Numbered from the stretch's first letter, positions 17,848 through 27,560 are shown. The stretch: DNA of 64,000 nucleotides from Lewinellaceae bacterium (GCA_020636005.1 JACJYR010000002.1:434001-498000); one strand, 5' to 3'. Made by a program: numbers and translations. The notes: a model not told the origin generated them from the letters alone.

Positions 17848-17908
17848 GAAAAATCTAAAATCATATATCGCCAATCAAAAACAGCTATTTTTTGATTGGA
17901 AACCATAG

Positions 17909-18739
17909 TCAGACCAACCCTTCATGCGGCCCCATAAATGCCATAATCCCCGCAATAATGACATACAGCCAACATGCGATGAACAGTGGCACAAAGCGGT
18001 TCCGTCTGGTCAGCATATCGGGGAAAAGGACAGGCTTGCCCTGGAATTTGCCACGGGGGCGGCTGGGGAAAAAGAAGGTCTTATAAGTTTCGATAGAAGC
18101 AATGGTGAAGCCCAGGCTGCACAGCAGGATAACCACAAAATTGTCGGTCAGGTTGGCGGCCAGCCAGGCGTAAAAATACGCCACCGCCGGGCTGCGAAAA
18201 AACTTGAACGTCTCGAAACCCTCGATGGGCGCATCCTTCCAGGCCCCGCCGAATGCGGAAATCCAGCCGCCCACACTGAGCAAAATAAGGATCAGGTAAG
18301 GATTCCAGTTGAACGTCCCAGCTTTGTACATGCCCCAGAGTGTAATCAGCCCCCAAGCCACCAGGGCGATGCCGCCCACATAGAAAAAGGCGGCGATGAG
18401 CCGGTCTCTTTTGCTCTCCACCACCCTGCCCAGTACGTGCAGCTGCATGGGGATGAAGTACTTGGACTGGTCTTCGGTGCGCAGGAAGGTTTTCCAAACC
18501 TCCATCGTGCCGCGTTCGGCTACATAAACAGAGCCCCAAAGCAGGAAGATGCCCGCCGGGGTCGAAAGGTCAAGCCCTGTCACTTGCCAGACAATGGGGC
18601 CGTAAATCAAGCCGGCAATGGCGCTGCGGAAATATTTCGTCCAGGTGAAACCTTCGTGGGGCGAGTCCTTGTACATGCCCCAGGTGGAATTGTGCAGGCC
18701 CGCTGCCAGGCCGGTGATGAGTGCGATCAGAATGTCCAT
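17909..18739 (-). CDS. Multi-pass membrane protein with internal duplication
   Basis: 276-residue integral membrane protein I do not recognise. About six to seven hydrophobic segments are visible. A motif near the N-terminus (WGMYKDSPHEGFTWTKYFRS) is clearly repeated in the middle (GGAWKDAPIEGFETFKFFRS), so the protein seems to have arisen by duplication of a helix-loop unit with conserved W/K-D-x-P-x-EGF...K-FRS. It lies in a minus-strand run with the CDP-alcohol phosphatidyltransferase and GT4 genes, but a MITE separates them. A role in the same lipid pathway is only guilt by association. Confidence 0.75.
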   Translation of the reverse strand: MDILIALITGLAAGLHNSTWGMYKDSPHEGFTWTKYFRSAIAGLIYGPIVWQVTGLDLSTPAGIFLLWGSVYVAERGTMEVWKTFLRTEDQSKYFIPMQLHVLGRVVESKRDRLIAAFFYVGGIALVAWGLITLWGMYKAGTFNWNPYLILILLSVGGWISAFGGAWKDAPIEGFETFKFFRSPAVAYFYAWLAANLTDNFVVILLCSLGFTIASIETYKTFFFPSRPRGKFQGKPVLFPDMLTRRNRFVPLFIACWLYVIIAGIMAFMGPHEGLV

Positions 18740-18912
18740 ATTTGTGTGTTTTCGATGGATGGTGGACAGTGGAGGTTGGACGGCTGACGGAAGCAGCTAT
18801 CCATTTCCCTGTCCAGTGAAGTTGTCCATATTTTGCCAAAAGGCCAATAAGTTGTATTGGTTGAAAAGGCGGCAAAGGTAGTGAAAGGATTGAAGGCATG
18901 ATGGTTTGTGGT

Positions 18913-19896
18913 TTATGGTTTGTGGGCCGTGCGGTAAATTTCTTCGATGAAGGACAAATCCCGTTTGGCGAGCGCAAACGAAAATTTTGGTTCTTTTCCA
19001 TTTCCAAGCGCCTCAAAAAAATCACGGAACATCGCCTTCGAGCCACCAATGTCCGAAAAGCCGGGCAGCACGAACCGCCACTTTTTGCCCCGCACAAAAA
19101 TGAAAACGCCGTTGGACTCAAAGGTGATGGAGCCTTTCGTCCCGTAAATCCTCGACAGGCGGAGGCCGTTTACCAGGGCATTGATTTCCCAGGAATAGAG
19201 CAAGGTGCCGATGGCGCCCGTCTCGTATTCAGCTATCACCTGGATGCTTTTTTCCATCGGCACGCTTGTTTGATAAGGTAAAAAACCTTGCACGGAACGG
19301 ACGGCAGGCCCCAGGTTGGAAATAAAATTGACCCAATGGATACCGCCCTCGAAGAGCGCCCCGCCGCCTGCCGTTGCCTGTTCTTCCCGCCAGTCGCCGT
19401 TGTTTTGGGTTTTGGTGGCGTTGAAATAGAGGAATTTGACGTCCCCAATGTCGCCGGAGGCGATGGCCTTTTTCAGTTTTTGTAAAAGCGGCTTGTAAAA
19501 ATAATTTTCCGCCACCATCACCTGTACGCCTGTTTTTTGGCGCTCCGTTTCCACCAGATCAAAATCGGCGGCACGAAAAAACGGCGGCTTTTCCACAATG
19601 ACGTGTTTCCCTGCCCGGACGGCTTGCAGGGTCAGTTCCAAATGGCTGTCCGGTGGTGTGGCTACCAGTACTACATCAATTTGAGGACTTTGGATGGCGG
19701 CTTCGTAGCTGGCAAAATGTCCACTTCCGTTAAATTTTTTGTTGAAATCGGCAGCCTTGTTTTCGGAGCGGCTGGCGTAGTGCCGTTCCGTATTTTTAAA
19801 ACCCCGCAGCGTTTTCGTGTGCTTGATGGTGACGCCGCCGCAGCCCAGGAAGGCGAGGCGTATCGGCTGGTTTGGATCGGTTGTTTTGAAAGGCAT
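18913..19896 (-). CDS. Gfo/Idh/MocA-family oxidoreductase
   Basis: About 327-residue NAD(P)-dependent dehydrogenase acting on a sugar, inositol or similar polyol. The start is ATG 19896 (MPFKTTDPN), as the upstream TTG adds nothing. The Rossmann domain begins IRLAFLGCGGVTIKHTK. The typical VVLVATPPDSHLEL strand and the EKP motif (VIVEKPPFF) follow, and then the catalytic-domain segment VMVAENYFYKP, where a Lys or Tyr contacts substrate. Genes of this family often serve in cell-surface sugar or inositol metabolism, fitting the neighbouring GMC oxidoreductase and lipid genes, but the substrate cannot be read. Confidence 0.88.
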   Translation of the reverse strand: MPFKTTDPNQPIRLAFLGCGGVTIKHTKTLRGFKNTERHYASRSENKAADFNKKFNGSGHFASYEAAIQSPQIDVVLVATPPDSHLELTLQAVRAGKHVIVEKPPFFRAADFDLVETERQKTGVQVMVAENYFYKPLLQKLKKAIASGDIGDVKFLYFNATKTQNNGDWREEQATAGGGALFEGGIHWVNFISNLGPAVRSVQGFLPYQTSVPMEKSIQVIAEYETGAIGTLLYSWEINALVNGLRLSRIYGTKGSITFESNGVFIFVRGKKWRFVLPGFSDIGGSKAMFRDFFEALGNGKEPKFSFALAKRDLSFIEEIYRTAHKP

Positions 19897-20140
19897 AGTT
19901 AATTCAGTCAATAGGGGTCAAGGGTAAATGGTGGAAAATGGAAGGCATGCAATGCTTTGAAAGTCAAAGTGTTGCCTCTTGTTAAAATGACAATACCGCC
20001 CGTGTTTCAGCATAAGTATATCTTTGAAAATAGCTTGGTATATTTGGTCTCTTTGAAATTCAAATGAACATTTGTCAATCAGGAATATACAACGTTTTGC
20101 TTTCGTAAATCTTCGATTTCAAACAACCCCAAACAATGAC

Positions 20141-20164
20141 CTAACTAACTAACTAACTAACTAA
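20141..20164. repeat. Tetranucleotide repeat (ctaa)6
   Basis: Six tandem ctaa units run through the stop codon of the GMC oxidoreductase gene (stop at 20153-20155 on the minus strand). Changes in copy number would alter only the last residues or the stop. Confidence 0.8.
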
Positions 20165-21682
20165 CCCCTCCCCCACTCTTAAGGCATTCGCCGCAATGGT
20201 GAGGCTGGGATTCAGCGCCGCCGAAGTAGGCATAAAGCTACCGTCCACCACGTACAAATTGTCCACCCCCCGGAACTGGCAGCGCTCATCTAAAGCAGAG
20301 GTGGCAGGATCGGCACCCATCCGCACCGTGCCGACCGCATGGGAAAAGGTGCGGATGTGGTGGACGTAGTGTGCCAGCGCCCCCGCTTTCGACATGATTT
20401 TTTTACCCTCTTTTATCAAAACACCTACCGCCGCCAGGTCCCGTTTTGAATAATGGTGGCTAATTACCGGTTGTAGCATACCGTACACATCTTTATGGTG
20501 TGCGTCAATGGAAATAGCATTGGAGAACTGTGGCTGGTCTTCTGCAATGGCCAGCAGGCCCGTCAGCAGGCGGACGCCCTGGCTGAGCATTTTGCCAACA
20601 ACGCCGGGGATTTCATTTTGCACCAATCCCATCGGCGGCGTCGGCACTTGTTGCAGGCTGCCCAATTTGCCAAGAGTGCCGGACGAACCAGGGTGGCCAA
20701 AATAGTAATCGAGAATGGCGAGCTGTTTGTGAAAACGCCCTTCCTTGTCGGCCACGCCGGGAAAGATGCCAAAGATGATGGCGTTCACGTGCCGCATCAG
20801 GTAGCGCCCGACGACCTGCCCGCCGGGGTTTAGTTCCTGCAAACCAGAGGACAGCAGCAAGTGCGGCGAAGCCATGGCGCCAGCCGACAGGATGACCTGG
20901 CCGGCAGAAAAGCTTTGGCGCTCACCCTTCTCTTTCGACACACATTCCACGGCAGCGATGCGGCCATTTTTGGCAACTAGCCTGGTAACGACGGTATCGG
21001 GTTTCAGCTCCAGGCCTTTCTCCAGGAGTATTGGTAAAACCATCGTGGCCAGGTCATTTTTGGCACTGATGGCACAGGCGTAGGTATCGCAGGTCATGCA
21101 GTGCTGGCAGGCACTGCGCCCGTTTTCCTGGTAGTTGATGGCCAGCGGGAGTTGGAACGGGCGGAGGCCAAGGCTTTCGGCACCATTTTTCACTTTTTGC
21201 GAAATGCCCGCTAGTGGGGCAGGTTTTTGTGGAAAACCATTGTTCCGGGGAGGCTCGGTAGGGTCGGTGCCTGCCTCGCCGGAGATGTTCAGCAGTTGTT
21301 CGGCTTTTTCATAATAAGGCTCGATGTCATGGTAGCGGAACGGCCAGGTTGCGCCGGAGCCGTTGGTAATTGCTTCATTTTTTTCAAAATCCTTTTCCCG
21401 GAACCGGAAGCTGACCCCCCCATAGAAAACAGAAGGCCCACCGACGCAGGCGTAAAGCCCCATTTGCTTCTTGTTGCCGCCGGCCACCACCTTCAACGGG
21501 GTTGTTTTGTCGTAGTGTTCGGTCAGGTCGATGGAGCCGGCCATGCTCCAGTTTTGCGGCCCCCGGTCAACCCAGCCACCCCGTTCCAGCATCAGCACTT
21601 TCATGCCTGCGTTCACCAACTGATGGGCCATCATGCTGCCCCCAAAGCCACTGCCGATGATGATTGCGTCGTATTTGGTCAT
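20153..21682 (-). CDS. GMC-family flavin oxidoreductase
   Basis: 509-residue FAD enzyme of the glucose-methanol-choline family, oxidising an alcohol group. The N-terminus has the dinucleotide-binding fold (AIIIGSGFGGSMMAHQL and the ERGG that follows). The Cys-rich stretch QHCMTCDTYAC is typical of the bacterial subfamily that includes cholesterol-oxidase-like and gluconate-dehydrogenase-like enzymes. The C-terminal signature with the active-site His (FSHAVGTVRMG) and the final NLYVVDGSFMPTSAALNPSL motif are intact. There is no twin-arginine signal, so it is probably cytoplasmic. Its gene ends in a tetranucleotide repeat. Confidence 0.88.
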   Translation of the reverse strand: MTKYDAIIIGSGFGGSMMAHQLVNAGMKVLMLERGGWVDRGPQNWSMAGSIDLTEHYDKTTPLKVVAGGNKKQMGLYACVGGPSVFYGGVSFRFREKDFEKNEAITNGSGATWPFRYHDIEPYYEKAEQLLNISGEAGTDPTEPPRNNGFPQKPAPLAGISQKVKNGAESLGLRPFQLPLAINYQENGRSACQHCMTCDTYACAISAKNDLATMVLPILLEKGLELKPDTVVTRLVAKNGRIAAVECVSKEKGERQSFSAGQVILSAGAMASPHLLLSSGLQELNPGGQVVGRYLMRHVNAIIFGIFPGVADKEGRFHKQLAILDYYFGHPGSSGTLGKLGSLQQVPTPPMGLVQNEIPGVVGKMLSQGVRLLTGLLAIAEDQPQFSNAISIDAHHKDVYGMLQPVISHHYSKRDLAAVGVLIKEGKKIMSKAGALAHYVHHIRTFSHAVGTVRMGADPATSALDERCQFRGVDNLYVVDGSFMPTSAALNPSLTIAANALRVGEGLVS

Positions 21683-22022
21683 TGAAAATCAGGTTGGTTT
21701 ATACTAAAACACGGATGGTTTTGTCGGTTTGCTATTCGCTGTTGGCAGTTGGCCATTGGCTTTTGCCATCTGCCAAAGGCCAAAAGCCATCAGCGTACAG
21801 TATAAGTTGTTTGAGGCCGGAGATTGTCAGCAAATTACCTGAAATTGAAATGGGCAGCGATGCGGCCCCCATGCAAACCCCAAACAACTTCAAACATGTT
21901 TTGGGGCGCAAAAGTAGCTGGAAGCGCCCATTGCCCAAATTTTTCAAAAGAATCCCTTCTGCAAAGGCGGAACATTGAAAAGCAGAAACCGTTATTTCAT
22001 ATCCCGGCAACTTTTCTTTTAC
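21683..22022. other. Intergenic stretch with a small imperfect hairpin
   Basis: No convincing gene. About 21740-21795 forms an imperfect palindrome built from ggccattggcttttgcc-type words. A minus-strand frame of 92 codons (21732-22010) begins with a phrase like those in FG-GAP/VCBS proteins (LLKNLGNGRF) but then loses similarity, so I do not call it. Confidence 0.4.
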
Positions 22023-22226
22023 TAAGTAATGATGAAAAAATAACTTCGCTATTTTGATTTTGAAACCCTATTACTGGAAGGGTTTTTTAAAAATAAAATA
22101 GTCATTTTATTTTTCCTTCGATCCTAAGTAATGATGAAAAAATAACTTCGCTATTTTGATTTTGAAACCCCAGTACTGGAAGGGTTTTTTAATAATAAAA
22201 TAGTCATCTAATTTTTTCTTCGATCC
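22023..22226 (+). repeat. Family-B repeat, two tandem 102-bp copies
   Basis: Copies at 22023-22124 and 22125-22226 are nearly identical: taagtaatgatgaaaaaata at the start, a hairpin of the type accc(n)6-8gggttttt in the middle, and ttcgatcc at the end. Longer relatives with a second hairpin are at 29044, 42883 and 59538. All copies face the same way. Confidence 0.85.
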
Positions 22227-22385
22227 TAAAACTTGCCGGAACAACCAGCACCACCGATAATTGTTACCAATAAAACTGAACGGCGTGAGCGGCCCAGAGC
22301 ATGTGAGCCGGGATTCATAAATAACAAGAAGGCCCGTCGGCTGCCCCCCTCACTGCTCACCCCCTCACTCCTCACAATTATGCTT

Positions 22386-22928
22386 ATGAGCGAATCACCA
22401 AACACCGGAACACTCGGCATCGGATCGAGGGTAAAGCACCCCGCTTATGGCGACGGGGTGGTCATCCGCCTCCACAAAGTAGCCTACGAAGTCTGTTTTA
22501 TGCTCTACGGCATCAAGATGGTCGGTAAGGACTACGACAAATGGCAGGTGATCGAAGCCATTCCCGCCGATGAAGGCGTCACCTTCACTGAAGCAGAAAA
22601 GTCACTGATGAAAATACTGCGCACCTGGTCAGACGTCAACGAGGTGGTAGAATTGGGCGACCGTTGGCAGGGCGGCACCCTGATCCTGAAACCGGAAGAC
22701 GACAGCATGAAACCGAAGGACATGCCCATCGAAACGTTTTTCCATAAAATCGTCATGGTGCGGGACCGCCTTCGGGTCATGGAACAGCGCATCAACGCCA
22801 GTGCCCAACTGAGCGACGAGGACAAAGTGAACCTGCAGCAGTACATCACCCGGATCTACGGCAGCCTCACTTCTTTCAATGTCTTGTTCAAATACAAGGA
22901 GGATCAGTTTGTGGGCGAGAAAACCTAA
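22386..22928 (+). CDS. Conserved hypothetical protein with SH3-like N-terminal segment
   Basis: 180 residues; the ATG at 22386 (MSESPNTG) is chosen, with an in-frame ATG two codons upstream. The beginning (GIGSRVKHPAYGDGVVIRL) resembles the small beta-barrel found in UvrD/PcrA tails and KOW-like domains, which bind proteins or nucleic acids. The rest is predicted helical (EAEKSLMKILRTWSDV; MVRDRLRVMEQRINA; EDKVNLQQYITRIYGSL). No catalytic motif. I do not recognise a named family. No signal peptide, so cytoplasmic. Confidence 0.7.
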   Translation: MSESPNTGTLGIGSRVKHPAYGDGVVIRLHKVAYEVCFMLYGIKMVGKDYDKWQVIEAIPADEGVTFTEAEKSLMKILRTWSDVNEVVELGDRWQGGTLILKPEDDSMKPKDMPIETFFHKIVMVRDRLRVMEQRINASAQLSDEDKVNLQQYITRIYGSLTSFNVLFKYKEDQFVGEKT

Positions 22929-23067
22929 GCCCCCACCCCTGCACGACTACAAAAGACCAATTTCCAGCATAAAGTCAGGCGCTGTTTAATCTTTCAGAGG
23001 AGTCCTTTGTTTACCCACTGTTTTTTTGAAGAATTTGCATCGAACAGAAAAATATTGTTGGAAATGC

Positions 23068-23097
23068 TTTGTAGCTTAAAAGTGATCCCTAATTTTG
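23068..23097 (+). promoter_or_regulatory. Bacteroidota-type promoter (TTTG-N18-TAATTTTG)
   Basis: TTTG at 23068-23071 and TAATTTTG at 23090-23097 match the -33 and -7 consensus elements at close to the expected spacing. It would drive the thioredoxin-like gene starting at 23191. The leader contains a short perfect hairpin, cgcagca/tgctgcg, at about 23130-23149. Confidence 0.6.
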
Positions 23098-23190
23098 GCC
23101 CACTGTAACTACTCGTTATTCTGTGGGTCGCAGCATCTTTTGCTGCGGCCTACGCTTCGAGTGGCTACCCTGGGCTCCGTTACCCTTGCA

Positions 23191-24525
23191 ATGAACAGAC
23201 TTTCCATCTTCGCACCGCTCGTCCTGTTTCTTTTTTCAGCGGGCTGTGTCGTTGTTGACAACCAGTACAGCGCCCTTCCCCCCGGAAAATGGCGGGCCAT
23301 CCTGAAAATTCAGCCACAATTGATTACGCCTAACCCTAAAGGGAGGCCCCTGCCCGACAAAGTAGATATGACTTACGAGGACATTGTCGAAGGAGAAATC
23401 CCCTTCAACTTCGAGGTCATCTACGACAACGACTCCACCTTCCACCTCGAAATCATCAATGGCCAGGAGCGCCTGGCCGTGCCTGCCAAGGACATCCACT
23501 TCGGGAGGGGAAAGTCGAGGGCGGTGGACTCTATCCGCATTGACTTTGTTGAATTCGATTCCTATATCACAGGTTCTTTCCTGGGAAATACCATTGACGG
23601 GCAATGGGTAGTGACCAACCGTGAAAATTACGCCATCCCTTTCACGGCCGTGCAGGGCAAGGACTACCGGTTCACTGCCATCCAAAACAAGCCAGTCGCC
23701 GACCTGAGCGGAAAATGGGAAGCTACCTTCGGCCTGGAAGAAAACGATCCCTACCCCGCTATCGCAGAGTTCCGCCAAAACGGCAACCACCTCGAAGGCA
23801 CCTTCCGCACCGAGACGGGCGACTACCGTTTTTTGGAGGGAACCGTGCAGGAAGACAAATTCTACCTTTCCTGCTTCGATGGCGCCCATGCTTTTTTGTT
23901 CACGGGCAAAATAATGCCCGATGGATCCCTGACCGGCGGCTTTTTTTCGGGGAAACACTACCGCACTACCTGGGAGGCCAGGCGCAACGAAAACGTTGAG
24001 CTGCAAAACCCCGACTCACTTACGTTCTTGCTCCCTGGCTTCGATAAATTTGATTTTTCATTTGAAAACCCCGAAGGGAAAGCCATTTCGCCCAACAACC
24101 CCGAATACCAGGGCAAGGTGAAAATCATACAAATCATGGGTACCTGGTGCCCCAACTGCCGGGACGAAACGCAGTTTTTGCTCGACTACCTCAAGGAAAA
24201 AAATACCGGCCAGTTATCCGTCATCGGCCTGGCTTTTGAAAAATATGCTGACAAGGCCAAGGCTGATGGCGCCATTGACAGGTACAAATCCCAACTCGGC
24301 GTCAACTACGAAATCGTTTATGCAGGTACCAATAAAAAGGAAGATGCGGCCAAAGCACTTCCCATGCTGAACCACGTGATGGCCTATCCTACGATGGTTT
24401 TTTTAGATAAAAACAACCGGGTCAGGCGTATCCACACTGGCTTCGACGGCCCGGCCACCAGCCGGTTCGGGGCATTTAAAAAAGAATTCGGGGCCTTTGT
24501 AGAACAGTTAATTGCTGAAAACTGA
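23191..24525 (+). CDS. TlpA-like thioredoxin-fold lipoprotein
   Basis: 444-residue envelope lipoprotein; the ATG at 23191 gives a lipoprotein signal with lipobox FSAGC. The N-terminal two thirds are beta-rich with repeated 'GKWEATF' and 'GTF..ETGDYRFLEG'-like strands, as in Bacteroidota lipoproteins carrying a DUF4369-like region ahead of the catalytic domain. The C-terminal part is a thioredoxin domain of the TlpA/ResA kind: active site WCPNC about residue 318 (in MGTWCPNCRDE), and a cis-Pro in MAYPTMVFLD. Expected role: thiol-disulfide exchange in the periplasm. It has its own promoter and no operon partners. Confidence 0.85.
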   Translation: MNRLSIFAPLVLFLFSAGCVVVDNQYSALPPGKWRAILKIQPQLITPNPKGRPLPDKVDMTYEDIVEGEIPFNFEVIYDNDSTFHLEIINGQERLAVPAKDIHFGRGKSRAVDSIRIDFVEFDSYITGSFLGNTIDGQWVVTNRENYAIPFTAVQGKDYRFTAIQNKPVADLSGKWEATFGLEENDPYPAIAEFRQNGNHLEGTFRTETGDYRFLEGTVQEDKFYLSCFDGAHAFLFTGKIMPDGSLTGGFFSGKHYRTTWEARRNENVELQNPDSLTFLLPGFDKFDFSFENPEGKAISPNNPEYQGKVKIIQIMGTWCPNCRDETQFLLDYLKEKNTGQLSVIGLAFEKYADKAKADGAIDRYKSQLGVNYEIVYAGTNKKEDAAKALPMLNHVMAYPTMVFLDKNNRVRRIHTGFDGPATSRFGAFKKEFGAFVEQLIAEN

Positions 24526-24698
24526 CTAATTTCCCGTCCGAATTGGCCGTATCTGTCCAGGCAATCAGGTTGGCCTGCTTCATGAGGGGGGTTGGAAGTG
24601 GAAGCTCTGTGCTTGGAAAAATGATTGTTCCCTCTCCGGCACACCGACAATAAGATGCGCCCAGCAGCTCAAAACCAAACCATTCAATCATCAACACC

Positions 24699-27560
24699 AT
24701 GTCTCACACCAAGCGCCACCTTTTTGCCTATTGTCTTGAAAACCAGGCCACTGCCCATCAAATCGCCCAGGATTTGAACCAATTGGGCGTGACGCTTGAG
24801 CAAAGAGGGCTATCCAATGCTGCAAAAATGCCGGTGCCACACTCCGTGCCGGCGGATGCAGGGCAGGTTGTTTTGCTCATCACCGATAATTTCCTGAAAA
24901 ATACCGGCTGCATGGATGGTGCCCTGGAAGCCATCCGGGCCTGGGCCGATCAGGGCAGGTTCGTGCCCATTATTGCCGATGGCCATGAAATGGCTGAGGA
25001 TGGCAGTGTGAAGCCTGTCCCTACCACTTTCGACAGGGTCAGCCATATCATCCAGTATATGAACTTCTGGCAAGACCAATACCTGGAACTCCGAAAGGAA
25101 AAACGCCACCACGAAGAAGATTCCGCCCTGGACGAACAACTGGAAGTGACAAAAAAAATATCGGCGGACATCGGTGAACTGCTGCGGTACCTGCGCACCC
25201 TGCATTGCTACTCAATTGAGGAACTCCAGCATACCAAATACGCCATCCTCACCGGATACCAGGTGGCGGCTATAGTACCGGACAGCGAAAAGCCGCCCCA
25301 GCAAAAGCCACCGTCCCCCGGCGAAAGCTCCCTGATTAAAATGATTGAAGATTCTTCCGTGGAGCTTATGGCCGAAAATTCTGAACTCTCGAAGGAAGAA
25401 GAAGCGGATACGCCGGAGGTTGATATCAGCCAAATCCCTGGCCTGGATCAATTGCCTGGCCACCAGCTTGAATCGCCGGCAATGGAAACAGAAGCTGCCG
25501 AAGTGCCCGGCGAAGAAGCAAACCCAACGGAACAAAAAACAGACGGCGCAACAGCAGAAAGGACTGTTTCAAAAAAATCAAAATCATCCAAATCGAAGAA
25601 AAAAGGCAAGCCGAAAAAAGCAGCCCAACCCTCCCAGCCACCCCCATTTGACGAGGATGACGAAGAAATGAATGCCATCCTCAACGAAGTGCTGATGGAG
25701 GAGGATTATGATGAGGACGACGACGAATTCCGCTTTGTAGGGGACGATCCCGAAAACCCGGACGACTTTGATATTGATTCCCTGTTTGAAGACGAGGAGT
25801 TGGAACCTGAAAACGGGGAAGCAGACCATCAAGCAGCGGAAGACTCCATCGGCGAAGATGAAGTGCTGCTCGAAATGCTGGACGAAGAAGAAGAATCCAT
25901 CCTTATGGTAAACGGCAAACATGCAACCGCAGAAGAAATCCTGGAACACGCCGTCCACCTCTTTGACGATGGCCAACACGGAGAAGCATTTAGTTTCCTG
26001 GCGGAAACCGTTCAGGAAAACCCGCAGGACACGACCCTCCGGTACTATTATGCCTACATGATGGCCCGTTATGGCCAGCGCTACCAGGATGCCCTGGCCC
26101 AACTGGACACCATCCTCCAACAGGATAAACGGCACGTGGATGCCCTCTTTCTGAAAGGTGAATTGACGGAGACACTGGAAGACTACGCAGGTGCCAAGAA
26201 ATTATTTAAAAAAGTAGCTGAACTTGACCCCGGCTACCCGGACATTCATTTCCGCCTTGGCTTGTTATCCGTCCAGCACTTCCCCAACAAAGACAAGGAG
26301 GCGGCTGGTTTTTTCAAAAAATCCGTCCGGCACGACCCTGAGAATGCCGAGGCACACTACCTCTTGGCCACCCTCCTGAACGAGCGGCTGCACGATACTG
26401 CCGCTGCCGCCGACCATTTTAAGAAAACCCTGGAACTCAGCCCGGAACACCCTTTTGCCAACTACGACCTGGCATTGCTCTACCATCGCCAAAACGATCT
26501 GGGCGCTGCCAAGGCTTTTTATAAAAAAGCCATCGCCCTGAACCCGGAACTCCAGACGCCGCACAATGACGAAGCTTTTGGCGAGGCAGCAAAAGCCCAC
26601 CCGGCAGCTGAACCAAATGCTGCGGAAAGCACCCTGGGCGAATCTGGAACCCCAACGGCCATCAGGCAGGATGCTGGATTGGATATAGAAGATCTGCTGG
26701 CCCCAACGGTCATCGATCAAGCGGGGAAAGCTGTTGCAAGCCCAGCACTTCAGCAGGCAGTGCAGCGCATCGAAGATTATTCACAGGATAAATCTTTTAT
26801 CGTGCTCATAACCGGCGCCACCGCTGGCATCGGCAAAGCCACGGCAGAGATTTTTGCCAAAAACGGCCACCGGGTCATTGCCACCGGACGGAGGGAAGAG
26901 CGCCTGCACGAGCTTAAAAACGACTTTAAAAACAGGTTGAATGCCGACCTTGAAATACTTCCCTTCGACGTGCGGGACGCAGCATCGGCCCAAACTGCCA
27001 TCGAAAAACTGCCAGCGGATTGGAAAAACGTGGACATCCTCATCAACAATGCCGGCCTTTCCCGCGGGCTTGCCCCCATCCACGAAGGCGACCTGGAACA
27101 TTGGGACACCATGATCGACACCAACATCAAAGGCCTGCTTTACATGACCCGTGCTATTGCACCAGGCATGGTGGAACGGCGCAGCGGACATATTATTAAT
27201 GTATCTTCCAACGCAGGCAAGGAAATGTATCCCGGTGGAAATGTTTATTGCGCCACCAAAGCAGCCGTGGAAGCATTGACCAAATCCATGCGCCTCGACC
27301 TTTACCAGCACAATGTCCGGGTGAGCGAGGTATCCCCGGGGCATGTGGAGGAAACAGAATTCGCCAAGGTGCGCTTCGACGGCAACGAGGAAAGGGCCGC
27401 CAAGACCTACGAAAACTTCCAGCCGCTCAAATCCAGCGACGTGGCGGAGGCCATTTATTTCATCGCCACCCGGCCGGCCTATGTGAATATCCAGGATGTT
27501 ACGATGTTCGGGGTGCAGCAGGCGGGATCAAACTTCATTGATAGGTCGGGGAGAGGGTGA
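24699..27560 (+). CDS. TIR-like / TPR / short-chain dehydrogenase fusion protein
   Basis: 953-residue cytoplasmic protein of unusual architecture. Residues about 5-115 look like a TIR-type fold (HLFAYCLENQATAHQIAQDL; VVLLITDNFLKNTGCMDGAL; FVPIIADGH). A helical segment follows (about 120-200). Residues 200-420 are low-complexity, with a basic KKSKSSKSKKKGK patch between very acidic runs. Four to five TPR units span about 430-620. The C-terminus (about 696-953) is a complete short-chain dehydrogenase: TGATAGIG nucleotide loop, NNAG, Ser in INVSSNAG, and catalytic YCATK near residue 850. TIR domains often bind or cleave NAD, and the SDR needs NAD(P), so the pairing may be functional. The start is the first ATG in the frame. 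No neighbour suggests the substrate. Confidence 0.82.
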   Translation: MSHTKRHLFAYCLENQATAHQIAQDLNQLGVTLEQRGLSNAAKMPVPHSVPADAGQVVLLITDNFLKNTGCMDGALEAIRAWADQGRFVPIIADGHEMAEDGSVKPVPTTFDRVSHIIQYMNFWQDQYLELRKEKRHHEEDSALDEQLEVTKKISADIGELLRYLRTLHCYSIEELQHTKYAILTGYQVAAIVPDSEKPPQQKPPSPGESSLIKMIEDSSVELMAENSELSKEEEADTPEVDISQIPGLDQLPGHQLESPAMETEAAEVPGEEANPTEQKTDGATAERTVSKKSKSSKSKKKGKPKKAAQPSQPPPFDEDDEEMNAILNEVLMEEDYDEDDDEFRFVGDDPENPDDFDIDSLFEDEELEPENGEADHQAAEDSIGEDEVLLEMLDEEEESILMVNGKHATAEEILEHAVHLFDDGQHGEAFSFLAETVQENPQDTTLRYYYAYMMARYGQRYQDALAQLDTILQQDKRHVDALFLKGELTETLEDYAGAKKLFKKVAELDPGYPDIHFRLGLLSVQHFPNKDKEAAGFFKKSVRHDPENAEAHYLLATLLNERLHDTAAAADHFKKTLELSPEHPFANYDLALLYHRQNDLGAAKAFYKKAIALNPELQTPHNDEAFGEAAKAHPAAEPNAAESTLGESGTPTAIRQDAGLDIEDLLAPTVIDQAGKAVASPALQQAVQRIEDYSQDKSFIVLITGATAGIGKATAEIFAKNGHRVIATGRREERLHELKNDFKNRLNADLEILPFDVRDAASAQTAIEKLPADWKNVDILINNAGLSRGLAPIHEGDLEHWDTMIDTNIKGLLYMTRAIAPGMVERRSGHIINVSSNAGKEMYPGGNVYCATKAAVEALTKSMRLDLYQHNVRVSEVSPGHVEETEFAKVRFDGNEERAAKTYENFQPLKSSDVAEAIYFIATRPAYVNIQDVTMFGVQQAGSNFIDRSGRG

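Noticed and set aside
21732..22010. Possible VCBS/FG-GAP protein remnant
   Set aside because: Only one short phrase (LLKNLGNGRF) fits; the rest does not continue the family in any frame convincingly.
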